Shown: in pieces, positions 49,215 through 60,710 of the stretch
Numbering within the stretch: position 1 is the stretch's first letter
Layout of the letters: each line of letters starts with the position of its first letter
Assembly (NCBI GenBank): GCA_031216445.1
Contig: CM062214.1
Location: forward strand, 12,331,501 to 12,395,500
Direction: 5' to 3'
Length of the DNA stretch: 64,000 nt
From: Lateolabrax maculatus
Lineage: Eukaryota; Chordata; Actinopteri; Acropomatiformes; Lateolabracidae
Made by a program: the position numbers and the translations under genes
Notes under the pieces: generated by a model
What the model was told of the DNA's origin: nothing
The model's database searches: none
What the model saw: only the letters and a program-made list of their open reading frames with translations

Positions 49215-49755
49215 CTACCTATTCAGGTGCTGACCCCCCCCCTGCGGTCTGTGGAATATGCAGTCAACACGAGACTGCACTACATGCTACAACACCACAA
49301 CTCCCCAGGGATATACGCAAGGGTCCTGTTTGTGGACTTCAGCTCGGCGTTCAACACAGTCATCCCCGAAATCCTTCACCCCAGACTCTCCCAGTTCACT
49401 GTTCCAGCCTCCACCTGTCAGTGGATCACTAACTTCCTGACACTATCACCAGTCTGTTCTCTGCACTTCCATCAGTGTCTGGTTCGGATCGGCCACAAAA
49501 CAGGACAGGAACAGACCACAACGAACAGTCAGGTCTGCAGAAAATTTAATTGGTACCAACCTGTCCTCCATCCAGGACCTGTACATCTCCAGACTCAGGA
49601 AACGGGCAGGGAACATCACTGCAGACCCATCACAGCCTGGACACAACCTGTTCCAACTCCTCCCCTCTGGTAGGCGCTACAGAGCACTCAGAGCCAAAAC
49701 TACCAGACACCAGAACAGCTTCTTCCCACAGGCCATCATTCTGATGAACAGTTAA
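49215..49755 (+). pseudogene. LINE ORF2 remnant: reverse transcriptase N part joined to the C-terminus
   Basis: Frame one (about 49233-49440) reads RSVEYAVNTRLHYMLQHHNS, then ARVLFVDFSSAFNTVIP, which is reverse transcriptase motif A with its catalytic Asp, then CQWITNFL. Directly after this, a second frame (about 49450-49755) carries the C-terminal region: SVWFGSATKQDRNR, RSAEKIIGTNLSSIQDLY, NLFQLLPSGRRYRALRAKT and NSFFPQAIILMNS before the TAA at 49753-49755. The motifs in between, including the YADD box, are deleted, so it cannot encode an active polymerase. In intact fish elements these two blocks are separated by several hundred bases. Confidence 0.8.
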
Positions 49756-50142
49756 TCATATACACACTTAATCATATAGTTATATATACATATATACATA
49801 TACAGTTATACATATTCCATCTACCTCATGTATATAAAGCATCCTGTGACAATCTCTCCATATTTATCCAGGCATCTTTGTACTCTACATAATTGCACTA
49901 TTTCTCCACTTCATTGCAATTGTTGTTGTGTTAGGTTCATATATATACTTTTGTATATATATTTATTTTTATATTTGTACATAGCAGTTAAATGTTAATG
50001 CTTACCTTTGCTGTCCTTGTTTTTTTTGTTTATTTTTCTATTTCCGTGTATGTACGTTGAGAGCAATAGAAAAAACAGAGTGAAGTTCTTTGTATGTGTA
50101 CGCATTCATGGCCAATCAAGCTGATTCTGATTCTGATTCAGA
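49215..50142 (+). mobile_element. 5'-truncated and internally deleted L2-like LINE
   Basis: The element begins inside the reverse transcriptase coding region and ends with a 3' untranslated region and the terminal repeat CTGATTCTGATTCTGATT (50121-50138). The 3' tail is of the same type as at 1-83. An internal deletion joins two distant parts of ORF2 at about 49440. The long 3' UTR (49756-50120) is AT-rich. The insertion looks fairly young compared with the LINE relics at 30290 and 37255, because long stretches still read in frame. Confidence 0.8.
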
Positions 50143-53100
50143 TTAATTATATACCCACAGTTCTCAAAAGTATAGGTTGTTTTTGAAATATTAAGATTTA
50201 TTTTCAAACCTTTACATTTTACTGGTATTATGTCCATGACTTATAAATAACTCAAAATATGAGGCCCTTAATAAATAACACCTTTATTACACCGTTTTCA
50301 CCCTTTTCTACAAATATTAAAACTTTTTTCTTGAAATCTTTTTTACTTTATTCTTTTTACCCCAGCAGCCTGAATACTCGTAGTCTTGAGTCTTCACAGT
50401 AAACTGTGCAATCTGCTTTATATATGGCAGCCTCAAGAGTTTTAAATGACTTGGTGAGAAGAATTCAGTGTGAAATGGGATTTGATGCTGCACAGAGGTG
50501 TTCCAGACTGTTGTATAGGCTGGACTTCACTGACTCCTGCCTGCCTCCTAACCCACTCCTTTCCCTCTGCTTTTCTTCCCCTCCTTCTCTCATTTCCTTT
50601 CTTTGTCCCCACCTGGAGACAACCTCCATTTTCTCTTTATACCATCCATTTTCCTTTGGCTATCCTCGCCGTGAATTAAGCTTTGAACCATGCTGAGAAT
50701 TTGCTGTTCTTAATTATTGTGTAGTAATAAATGAAGTCTGAGCTCCAATTCTCCAGAGTAGCTCATGCTGATCTCCACCAGAGAGGCGAGTGCCTTACCA
50801 GAGGCATTGCTGCTCGCTCACATCAGTCTCATCAAGTGCTGTGGTTTCGCTTCACCTACAGCTTCATATATATGAGAGCTTAATAGAGACTGATTCATTG
50901 ATATTCCAGCCAAACTGCCCAGGGATTTGGCAGAACGGGCACCAGCGCGGGAAAGAGACAGAGAAAACAAAGTGAAAGAGAATGAGGGGGAGGGGAGAAA
51001 CTGAGAAAGTTACACCGGATTTGCAGTCACATGCTGAGAAGCCAAGGGATGATAAAACCATCTCTCTCAGACGGGTCACTGTGATAGACTTGATTCGGTC
51101 CACTCACCCACCTCCCCCACCTCCCTTTATTCTCACGCTGGCCTCCCACATTCTTCTTCTCTTATTCACTGACTCAAACATGATGAACAGGAGCAGGGGA
51201 GAGATGAGCAACTGGCCTAGTCTCGACGGGGCGAGGGAACATATTTGACAAAATCAAATCAGATCGGTCAAAGGTGAAGCCTGCCAGTCTCCCTACGGAG
51301 CGGCAAATGGTATCAACACTGCACAGATGACCAGAATACTGTATATCTCCAGATAAAAATGTTGCAACACTACATTCCCCTCTTCCAAACTGTATGTTCT
51401 TCTTTCCTCTGTTATAACATCCTTGCATTTCAGAAGGCCACCCTAATGAATCAGTTCAGACTCTATTAGATCCTCTAACTGCCTTTACTATTTAAATTCT
51501 ATTTGGGGTGTAATTATAATGTTCATGTCTATTAACAAAGCTGCCCATAAAAGCTCACCACTTCAGGCGGATGAAAGACATGATTGTATGGCCCCTCATT
51601 TTCATTGTCTGTAGTGAGAAGTTCACATCATACGGGTGTTCAATTTGCAGAGAACCACCTCCTTGTAGTTAGAGGGCAGCTGTCAGCATGTAACACTTTG
51701 ATATGCAATACCTATAGAGCCAAAGCACCAATTGAAGCCATTATACAGTGTTCAGCTCACTAATAGATTTATTAGAGGGCTGGAGCCGGCTTGTTACAGA
51801 GGGTCTCAGAGACAGAGCAGAGGGAGTGATCTCTGCATCTGGATGCTACGCCAGCCTCGAAAAAAAAGGAGCATAAATTAGCGCTGTAGGACGAGAATGT
51901 GAAAGAGATATGTAGCGAGAGTCCTTTGTTCTCAAACTCTGGTGATGGTTGAGGTGGCATCCTTCTCCTTCTATATGCATGGCCATAGAATCGCACTCAC
52001 ATTTCCCTTATCAGGGCCCATCACCATGCCTCATCCTTAATCATCAGCAGCAGATAAAGGTCATTACCCAAGTAAATTACCTCTTTAGCATTTGATTAGT
52101 CACTTTATTTTTTTTTTTTCCTATTTTTGCTCTCTGGAGGCAGCCTGCAATTTACATACATATCCTTCTGCATGTCCACCTACAGTATAGAAACCATGTG
52201 ACCGCTTTTCAAACCAGTATATACATCCTACTCACCTGTACCGTGCTGCCATACACTGCAGATAAACAAAATATAATCCTCTACAATCTTTCTTATTCTT
52301 AGTCAAAATACATTTCCACTTCAAAAACTGTTTTTTGTTCTTTGAGAGGTCTCCATCTCTACATCTTCCCTTCATTTCCCCCTGGCCCTAATGAAGTATC
52401 CTCAAAAGATGACATGAAGTGAAAATGGTGAAGTTTCAGGCTGCATATTCGCATTTACGGAAAATACTAAATGATAAAGCACTCTGACAGTCCAGTGAAC
52501 ACGCCGTAAAACATCTGTTGAAAGCTAGGCATAATTCCTTCCCCAAACACTCCTGCACGTACGCTAATAAAACTCTCTCTTCATTTATCTGTGTCGTCTT
52601 TCAGTCTCCCTCCCAAACACCCTTACACAAATCTGTCCATGAACTTACATTATATGACATTTGCAAAGAGCATGGTCCAGTCAGAAATATTACAAAATGT
52701 TAACCTTGAGTGGAATATAAAAAGGCATTCTCACCTTTGACATTTAGTTGCCACCAGAGGTTATGAATGTTATTAATTAATGTGAGAGGTGTAAAATTAA
52801 AGGTTAGGGTCAGTGTCAGTGATGAAAAGCTGGATTTTAAGGTCTCAAAAATTAATTGTACAAACTAGCAAGTAGAAGTATCATGGTACATGTCAAAATG
52901 TTATTGAACAGGCAACAGGCAGCTCCCTAAACTCTCCCCAAACTGTGATTGTTCAGTCATAACCTAGCAACCGTAACTAACTCTATTTATCTAATAAATT
53001 CAAAATGCCCTCAGTTTGGAGGGTTGTGTGTTTTGTATCACCATCACAGCCATAAAATCCGTGTTTAAGATCCTTTTGAAAGTTTCTCATTTTATTGCGA

Positions 53101-53419
53101 GTCAGAAACATTAAAAAGAAAGGCACGGATAGAGTTTTCAACCAACTGACAGAGTTAATTTTTGTTATGTCATTAATGCTGCATCTAATAAAATACATCT
53201 GATACAGTTTTCATTTCAGCTGACTAAATCATGGACCAGTTGTTTTAAAAAAAATCACCATGAATTTCAAGTGGTAAATCTGTGACCATAAATAGTGTAA
53301 ATTGTATACATGCAGTGCTAGATGGGACAGCTTGATAGGTGTAGTAACAGTAAACATGTGCAGTGTGGTGTAGTTTAGGCTCAATTAATCTCATAACAAA
53401 AAATACTTTCTCTCCATCC
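50143..53419. other. Non-coding stretch
   Basis: No gene recognised. A T-run lies at about 52109-52120. The segment 51540-51800 is unique-looking and contains an octamer-like ATATGCAAT word and TAAT-rich motifs; a regulatory role is a guess. Confidence 0.5.
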
Positions 53420-53695
53420 AACTATAAAGCAAGGAATCTCTGTCTGACTGTAAGTATGTGTGTATATATGTGTATGTATGTATGTATGAATACAAATGTC
53501 CTTCATATATGTGAAGAACCGTTCATCAAGTGTGCTTCAGCAGGTGTATTTCTGAGGACCCAAGGAAGTGCAGTGTAACATTTGGTGCAATTTGGACAAC
53601 CAACACATTCAATATTAATAAACTTTAAGTAAACAAGCGACCAGCACTCTGTGCTGTGGAGGCATCTCGCTGCGAGTAAAACTGGCAAGGAAACA
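53420..53695 (+). repeat. Dispersed repeat family, copy 3
   Basis: It opens AACTATAAAGCAAGGAATCT, has a TATG-rich stretch (53447-53488), GAACCGTTCATCAAG, GAGGACCCAAGGAAGTGCAG, TTCAATATTAATAAACTTTA and AGTAAACAAGCGACCAGCAC, and closes GCTGTGGAGGCATCTCGCTG. It is the most complete of the three copies at the 3' side; copies 1 and 2 are 28 kb away on the same strand. Confidence 0.75.
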
Positions 53696-56040
53696 CACTG
53701 ATAATCTAATATAAACTTTATAAATTACTTCCCATCCACTATATCTATCAGTGCTGTTTCACTCCACATATTTGTCAGTTGTGTCTAAACAGAGAGCAAA
53801 AGAGATGAGCAGACACACACAAACAAGCAGGCAGACAACGCTGCAAGCAGCACTTTGGGGAGCACATCCTCTATATGCTGCCAGTCAGGTAAAGGTTTGA
53901 ATGACATAACCTTTGATTGTTCCCTGCATTTGTTGAATCTCTATTGTAGGCTACACAGTGAAGCTTATATCAGTGTTCACAGGACACATTGTAATGCACA
54001 GCATTGCCTTGATATTCGCTCCTCCGTCTTCCAAAGATTACTAGATACTCACTTACAGTTCTGAGCATTTGTCATCCATTTCGTTTCCCATCCACCTCAC
54101 TGGACATGCAAGGCCAAACAGTAGTAACCCAAAAGCCAGTGGTGTATGTGCACAATTTCAATCTCTCCCTCATTCTGTATATCTCCCCCAACCCTTTTGA
54201 AATGGTGGCTATGAATCTTCATTGCATCCGGTGGTGTGGAAAGCGGCCCTCTCCTAAATGACTATTGATGATAATGCCACACTGTAAGGAATGTGAACAC
54301 AGTCTGGAAATGGTACGGCAAGCCTGGAGGACTGGAGAAAGAAGGTGTGGGGTGGACTACTGAGGAGTGGTACGGATAAGCTGGGAGGGGATGCAATCAG
54401 CCTACAGCCTGAATGTAAATTTTCTCCAAGGGTATATAACGTGTTAATTATAAATAAATAGGTCCATAACATACATGTGAAATTACAGGCTTTAAACGTA
54501 TTTAAACTTCCCTGAGAGACAGAGAGATGGAGTTTGAGAGTTCATTTAGCAAATGGCAGAAAACTTATTAGGCAAATATGATGCTTAAATTATACAGCAG
54601 TATGAAACTGTGAAGTAATAAAGTCCATTGTAAAGATATACATGAATGCAATCCAATCATGCACATATGCACAAGCACATTTCAGAGACATTTATGTTTT
54701 GGTCTGATATTCACGGCTTATTGTGTAAGAAATATAAGCTGGAACACAAATTGTTTAGTGTTTTTTCTTCTCTCACTCCTGCAAGAAACTACTTTTGCAG
54801 GTAGCTTCTGGGTCATCTGTTTACAGGGCTTGAGAAAGACAAGGGATGCTGCCTAACGATACAGATGTCGTCCAGCCAAAGCATTCAAAACCACCATGTA
54901 GTGCAGGAGTTCAGCCCAACACTACAACGGGTGAGTTTATGGATAAGTCCCTTCTTTATTGCTGAAGGTAATCTGAGAGCACAGCTGTGACCAAATTTTT
55001 GAACGATGCATGTGTTTAAAAACATGTATACGGTATTTGTTCTGTTGTGCGTACTCAATTATATTATTAGTAGTATTTTTATTTATGCAACTTTTTGTGT
55101 TTTCCTTGATTCATAATTTTCCTGTTTGTTATGCAATTTTATCCTTGATTTTTTTATCCTTTGATTTTATCCTTTATTGTGAATAACTTTGTAATTATGT
55201 TGTGTTTCAATCTAAATCATTAAAGATTACCTTTCCAAAGTGTGATGACAGTGATTGAGACACAGTAAAATTCTTGTTGACAGTTTGCAGGTGCACATGT
55301 AATTAATTAATGAATAAATGACACAATGGGTGCTACAAATAACCACAGCCACGGGTAAGGATTGCGGCTCTGGTGTTGGTGGAGAACCTCACAAATGTGA
55401 TTAAATGACAATGTGCTTCTTCTTTTGTCTGTGTTTTTTAATTAAGTCTGGTAGAGTAGACAGAGGTATTCGTATACAGAGCTGATTAAGGGCATGTCTA
55501 CATCTATTTATGGCTGGCACTGAGAGTGGAAATCAGGTGTTGTGCACATGTGCACAATGTTACAATAAGTGAGATTCACAAAACAGGACAATATACGTTA
55601 TATATAAATGATGAACAAATGTGTGTGTGTGTATTTCAGACTTTGTGCATCCACACAGTCGAAAGCCAGTCAAATCAAAATGCAGTGGCATCACACAGTG
55701 CCGAGATCAGAGAAATTCACTCTATACAGTGCTGACAGGATCTACAATGACATTTGACCATAAACGTCCATAAATCAATGAAGAAATCATAGAAAAAAGG
55801 GCCTCCTTATACTGTTACTTCTGATTTTGAATCATAATTATCAGATTCAGACTTCTTCTTCCATCACAATTAGTGTAATGTGACTATTGATTGTACAATG
55901 TGAACAAAAACAGCTAGTAACCACATCTGCATGATGCAGATTCTCAAAATAAAAAAAAAACAAAGTGCATGCAAATGGCCAAAAGAACATTTTAGATTTC
56001 TGTCAATAGCATTAGTATCAGTTTCTTCATAAATTTCTTC

Positions 56041-56041
<1 letters not shown>
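53696..56041. other. Non-coding stretch
   Basis: No gene or repeat family recognised. Confidence 0.55.

Positions 56042-56071
<30 letters not shown>
56042..56071. repeat. (TA)n microsatellite
   Basis: About 14 TA units. Confidence 0.95.
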
Positions 56072-56074
<3 letters not shown>

Positions 56075-59000
56075 TTACGGCCCTATGAGCTGTTATGGGC
56101 CATTTTTGATAATAGTATTTTCTATTTTTACACTTAATACTAACTTAACATTTATCTGGACCTTCTTCCATTTCTTCAATCAGGAACATTAGCAGTTACA
56201 CAGCTTTTATTTACACTAAGTTTTGACTTGTTGTCTTTTTAAAATACAAATCATGATTTATCCTTTGATTTATTTATGCACATAGTTGAAAATATTATGT
56301 CTTAACCTTCCAGGCTTCATGTATTCCTCCACACTGGGCATTTGAACACTGAAGTGGTGGTGACCAAACAGGAGTATGGTACATTTTAATTAAAAATAAT
56401 TGTTTTTTTCTCTTTTTCAAACAGATAACAGCTTGTGATAATCCCTCAGTGTGTTAAACATGTAGTCAAAATTTAAGTAATAATTTTACTGAAGTGGTAA
56501 TAATGATTAGGAATGAAGTTGGTTAAAAGATGTCACCCATCATCTGGTGATACTTTATGCTTTAAGTTTGCTTTATGAACAGTTACAACAGTCTAGGAAG
56601 GAACAAACACAGTACAGGGGTTAAATGTTATTTTGTATATTTTGTCGGCAGGTAAACTTATACATATACATATGAAGAATATATATGGCAGTACAAAAAA
56701 AATTAAGCAGTTTTATAGAGCCACTTTGCATCAGAATATTATACTTTTTTGTAAAATAAATAGATACAGATAAAAATAGTAGCTTTACATTAAACCCCTA
56801 CCGTACGTACAGATACTGTATCTTGTAATGTACTGTATATCGTACAACATCATTTTTTTTTTTGTTGTGCTTTGAGAGGTTACTTATATAAAGTGCTGAC
56901 ATCTCCCAATGCACAACATCAAAGACACTAATGTGAAAGTCGGCCTACAGACTGCTCCTTCTCACTCTTTACAGCTACCACCGCAAACAGGATGGTCAGA
57001 GCACTTTCTGCCCGAGCCTCCACACCATTGAAACCAATCTTTACCAGAATCACACTGTATTGCAGTTCTCTCGCCAAGGCCAAAAGGTCAACCACCACAG
57101 AACATTACAGACTCTGACAGGAAACACGAGACCCTAATCAACACCTTAATACACTGCCAAACGCACAAATCTTCTCATGCAACATGAAACCCTGCAGCAA
57201 GCGCCTCTGCTTTATTTTTTTCCCAGTCTTCTCGCTTCCTTTGGACTGTGGATGTGGAATAGCACGAAAAGGAAGGCAGTCGTGTCACAGAAGATTTTCT
57301 GGAGGCCTTGACAGAACGGATGGGTCTCCATTACTGTAATGAGGCTACAGGAATGGCCGCCACGCTTCCCTCATTTATGCCATCTAAGCCTGCGCCTCCT
57401 CCGGGGGATACACTCTTTCCTCTATAATAGCCTACTCAGTCTTCTTTTACTCCCTCTCTCTTTTGCTCTTTGCTCTCATTCCCTTTTACAATCCCAGAAA
57501 TTTACAAGAGGTGTGTACATTTGTGTGTGTGCATGAGGGAGAAATGTATCACATGAGAAGCTTAAGGTTAATGAGAAATGCAGGTATGTGTCCAGCTACT
57601 AGACCATCACAGCATGAACAAAGGGAGTTCAACAAAATGGTAAATGATAAAGGAGTACCTTTTTTGGCTGCTTGGACATTAAGGTATGGTATTTAATTCA
57701 AGTATTTTGGTTGGCATGTACATAAAGTATTTTACTGTTAATCATCCTCTTCGGCTGTGTTCAAAAAGTTACAAGGTTGGAGGGACCCCAAAAGACCCCA
57801 GCATTATCAGGATTTCTTAAGTGTTAAATCCAATTTCAGCCCAGTGTTTTTCGTATAATTCAGTCTATTTATAAGTGAGCATTAGCAAATAACAGAAAAT
57901 AAGTTTCAGTGTGTAGTTTTATTTTTGTTCTATAGGGTATGATCTCTTAAAAGGTCAAGATTACTTTGGTAATTACTGGGTGCACCATTGTCCCCTACAT
58001 GTAGCGACTCGACAAAGTCGAGTGGTTGTTTTGAGGCTGTTTCATTTTAGATTTAGTTTAATCTTTAACTTTTGAACTTTCCCAAGGTTTCATTTATTTT
58101 TGTTAATAAAACTCCATGACTCATGCCTTTAGTTTTTGCATTGTTCATCATCCTTTCCTAAAGTTTCCAAGGCCAAAAAACACATGGTGTTGTCCATGCA
58201 ACAGTGGTCTTACAGTTTTAAAATAAGAGGTCTATAAAAGTCTGGGCGCAGTCCTCCTCCTCTAAGCAGTTTAGAGCTCCAGGTTACCAAAAATATTCTT
58301 GCTTTTTACAATGTCTGCAATGTTATTATGGCTACTAAGCTATGCTTAAGTGAGACTCTCCTCCCAAGAACAACAGTCCTTTCAGCAAGTGCCCCATAAT
58401 GTCACAGGAGCAGAGGAGGAAGTGAGGCAACATTATAGAGTGCTGTGTCTGGGCTGTGACTCAATGAAATTTCTCATTCAGCATTAATTTCATTCAAAAT
58501 TGTCTTTTTGAACAAAATGAAATGTGTTCTTGAGATTTTCTTCCATATTCTCAGACAAATTAGCATCCACTACAGTTTTTAAGTATAGTAAAACAACAAT
58601 TACTTTGTGATCACAGAAATAACTACATTTACAATGAAAAAAACTACAAGCAAGGGTACTTATTATCATAATTTGGATTCCTCCATGTTTTTAAAATTTT
58701 CCTCTGAAGTAATTTATTCAACTTTCTAGCTGTAATTTCTGCTTTCCGATCTGTTCCGTCCTGCCGATTTTGCTGTTATTACAAACAAACAGCTAATCTC
58801 GACACCTCTTGCCTCTTCTGTGGACCCCTTTAGCCCGTGAAAATTCTAGGAAATGGGGTTGAAAACATAAATACTGAATAAACAATATTTAGATCCTCTA
58901 TCAAATTTCAACATAAATCATGATCTTTAACTAAACCCAATCAAGCTTTTTTGGGCACAGCTCTTCCTGCACTGGCACTGAGCATATGTAATAGATGTAA

Positions 59001-60170
59001 ATGGTGATAATGGACAAACATGAATAAACTGAAATATTAAAATATCACACTTAGAATTGTAATTTTATGTTATGTTTTATGTTATGTTTTTTGAAGATAG
59101 GACATGAGCATTCACATTCTAGGCTGGGAATCTAGCATAAGCCTCTGGGCTCATGATTTCTGTGAAAAGTTATAGTTTGTATCAGGTAATCCAGTCCATG
59201 TGATATTTTTCAAATATGCTTTAGAGAAAAATTGATTTGCCACACTCTGTATTTCTCAACAGAGAACTGTTGAAGTGATGCCTACAATGAGCAAAAATCT
59301 CAGGCCTTGGGAAGCCTTGCTGAAAATGGCTACAAAACCATCTCTAAAGACAAGCATTAGTTAACAGTCAGGCAGACAAATGGAACAAATAGAGGAAATT
59401 CAGCAGCATTGCTACTTGCCCTTGAAGTGCTGCAGAGATCGTTGTAAAAGCAGCACACAAGTCCTAAGGAGATAATAAGGAATTCAAAAGTAACAGCTAA
59501 AGATTTACTCATGCATTTTCAAATGCATTTTGAGCTCCCATAGAAGTATTTTATACACACTGTCTGTCAAATGTCAAGCTAAGTGGTGGTATTCCATTAT
59601 GTTTGGGGATAATGAGGAGTTCTGAGAATTGTGGAGAAGCTGGATTGTCTGGAAGTCAAAAGTAGGCCTGTATGCAAAGAGGACGAGAGCGTCACCATTT
59701 ATTAGAACTGCAAACAAAGAAATAGATCTGAATTTGTGCTCTAAACATTGTGGGTTTTAGAAAGCATCATTTTGAAATGTGGATTGATTAAAACACTTGA
59801 GCCAAAGAGCCTGAGCCACCCAGACCCATGCGCTATGTTTGTCATATAACCAAATTAGCAATTATAAGCAAAGTTCTTGGAAATCAAGCTTTACTGACTG
59901 TATACTGTCCAAATAGCAACATTTGTGGTGTGTTCAGGGCCGTGGACAGACATTTGGGAACAGGTGTTCAAGCCGTGAGAAAATGGCACCCCTCTCATAA
60001 TGATTTACATTATTAACCATTCAGTGTTTTATTTACCATTCAAAAATCAACACGTCTTTATACAGAATTTAAAAGGCTGTTCTCTGAAAAATTAAAATAA
60101 TAAACCAACCAATATAACCTTCAAACTACAAAGTAGGCCTATGTTCAGTTGCAACAGTTCAGCTAGGTGC
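56072..60170. other. Non-coding stretch
   Basis: No gene recognised. An open region of about 50 codons without a start lies at about 56975-57135 after a CTCTTTACAG acceptor-like site, but no donor follows. A short TTTTATGTTATG duplication lies at about 59068-59090. Confidence 0.5.
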
Positions 60171-60440
60171 GTTCTCCTCTCCTCTCCCCATTTTCTTTTC
60201 CTCTCCTCTCCTCCCTTTATTCTTCACTCATTCCCTCTCCTCTTCATCTCATTTTCTTTTCCTTCTCTCCTAGTTTTCTTCTCCTCCCCTCTCTTGATTT
60301 TCTTCTCTTCTCCCCTCCTCATTTTCTTTTACCATCCTTTCCTCAATTAGCTCTTCTCTTCTAGCCTTTCCTGTCCTCTCCTAATTTTCTTCTCCTCTCC
60401 CCTCCTCTCCTCTCCCTTCCGTTGCTCTCCTCTCCACACC
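60171..60440 (+). repeat. Polypyrimidine (CT-rich) tract, decayed minisatellite
   Basis: About 270 bp of almost pure C/T on the plus strand, built from words such as TTTTCTTCTCCTCTCC and CCTCTCCTCTCC at irregular spacing of roughly 40-50 bases. Purine interruptions are rare. It gives serine/leucine/phenylalanine-rich chance frames. Such tracts can form triplex (H-DNA). Confidence 0.85.
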
Positions 60441-60634
60441 TCACCAGGCTGTTATTTCTCAGGTCCTCCCTTATCACAGCTGCAATGTTTTCTCTCCTTC
60501 TATCTCTCAAACACACACACAAACAAACACCCGCCTCAAATATACACAAAGTGAATACCATGCATACACTAGGGGATGGCGATCCGGTACAGCAGTATGT
60601 CATGAATACATTGTCATGACGACTAAGTGATTTG

Positions 60635-60710
60635 CCAAAGGTTAGCGATCATTATAAGTAGAATTTCTACATGCTCCATGTGACCCGGGTTCAATTCTGA
60701 AACATGTATG
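60635..60710 (+). mobile_element. tRNA-derived SINE-like head
   Basis: GGTTAGCGATCATTATAAG (A-box-like, 60640-60658) is followed by CATGCTCCATGTGACCC and GGTTCAATTCT (B box, 60688-60698). Box spacing of about 35 bases fits tRNA-like Pol III promoters. A cloverleaf cannot be closed at the acceptor stem, so it is a SINE relic or tRNA pseudogene and not a tRNA gene. The body after about 60710 is not recognised. Confidence 0.45.

Noticed and set aside
56975..57135. About 50 open codons after a CTCTTTACAG acceptor-like site
   Set aside because: No GT donor in frame afterwards, no recognisable protein; an open run of this length is not rare by chance.
60141..60364. Two leucine/serine/phenylalanine-rich open frames
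   Set aside because: By-products of the polypyrimidine tract, not membrane proteins.
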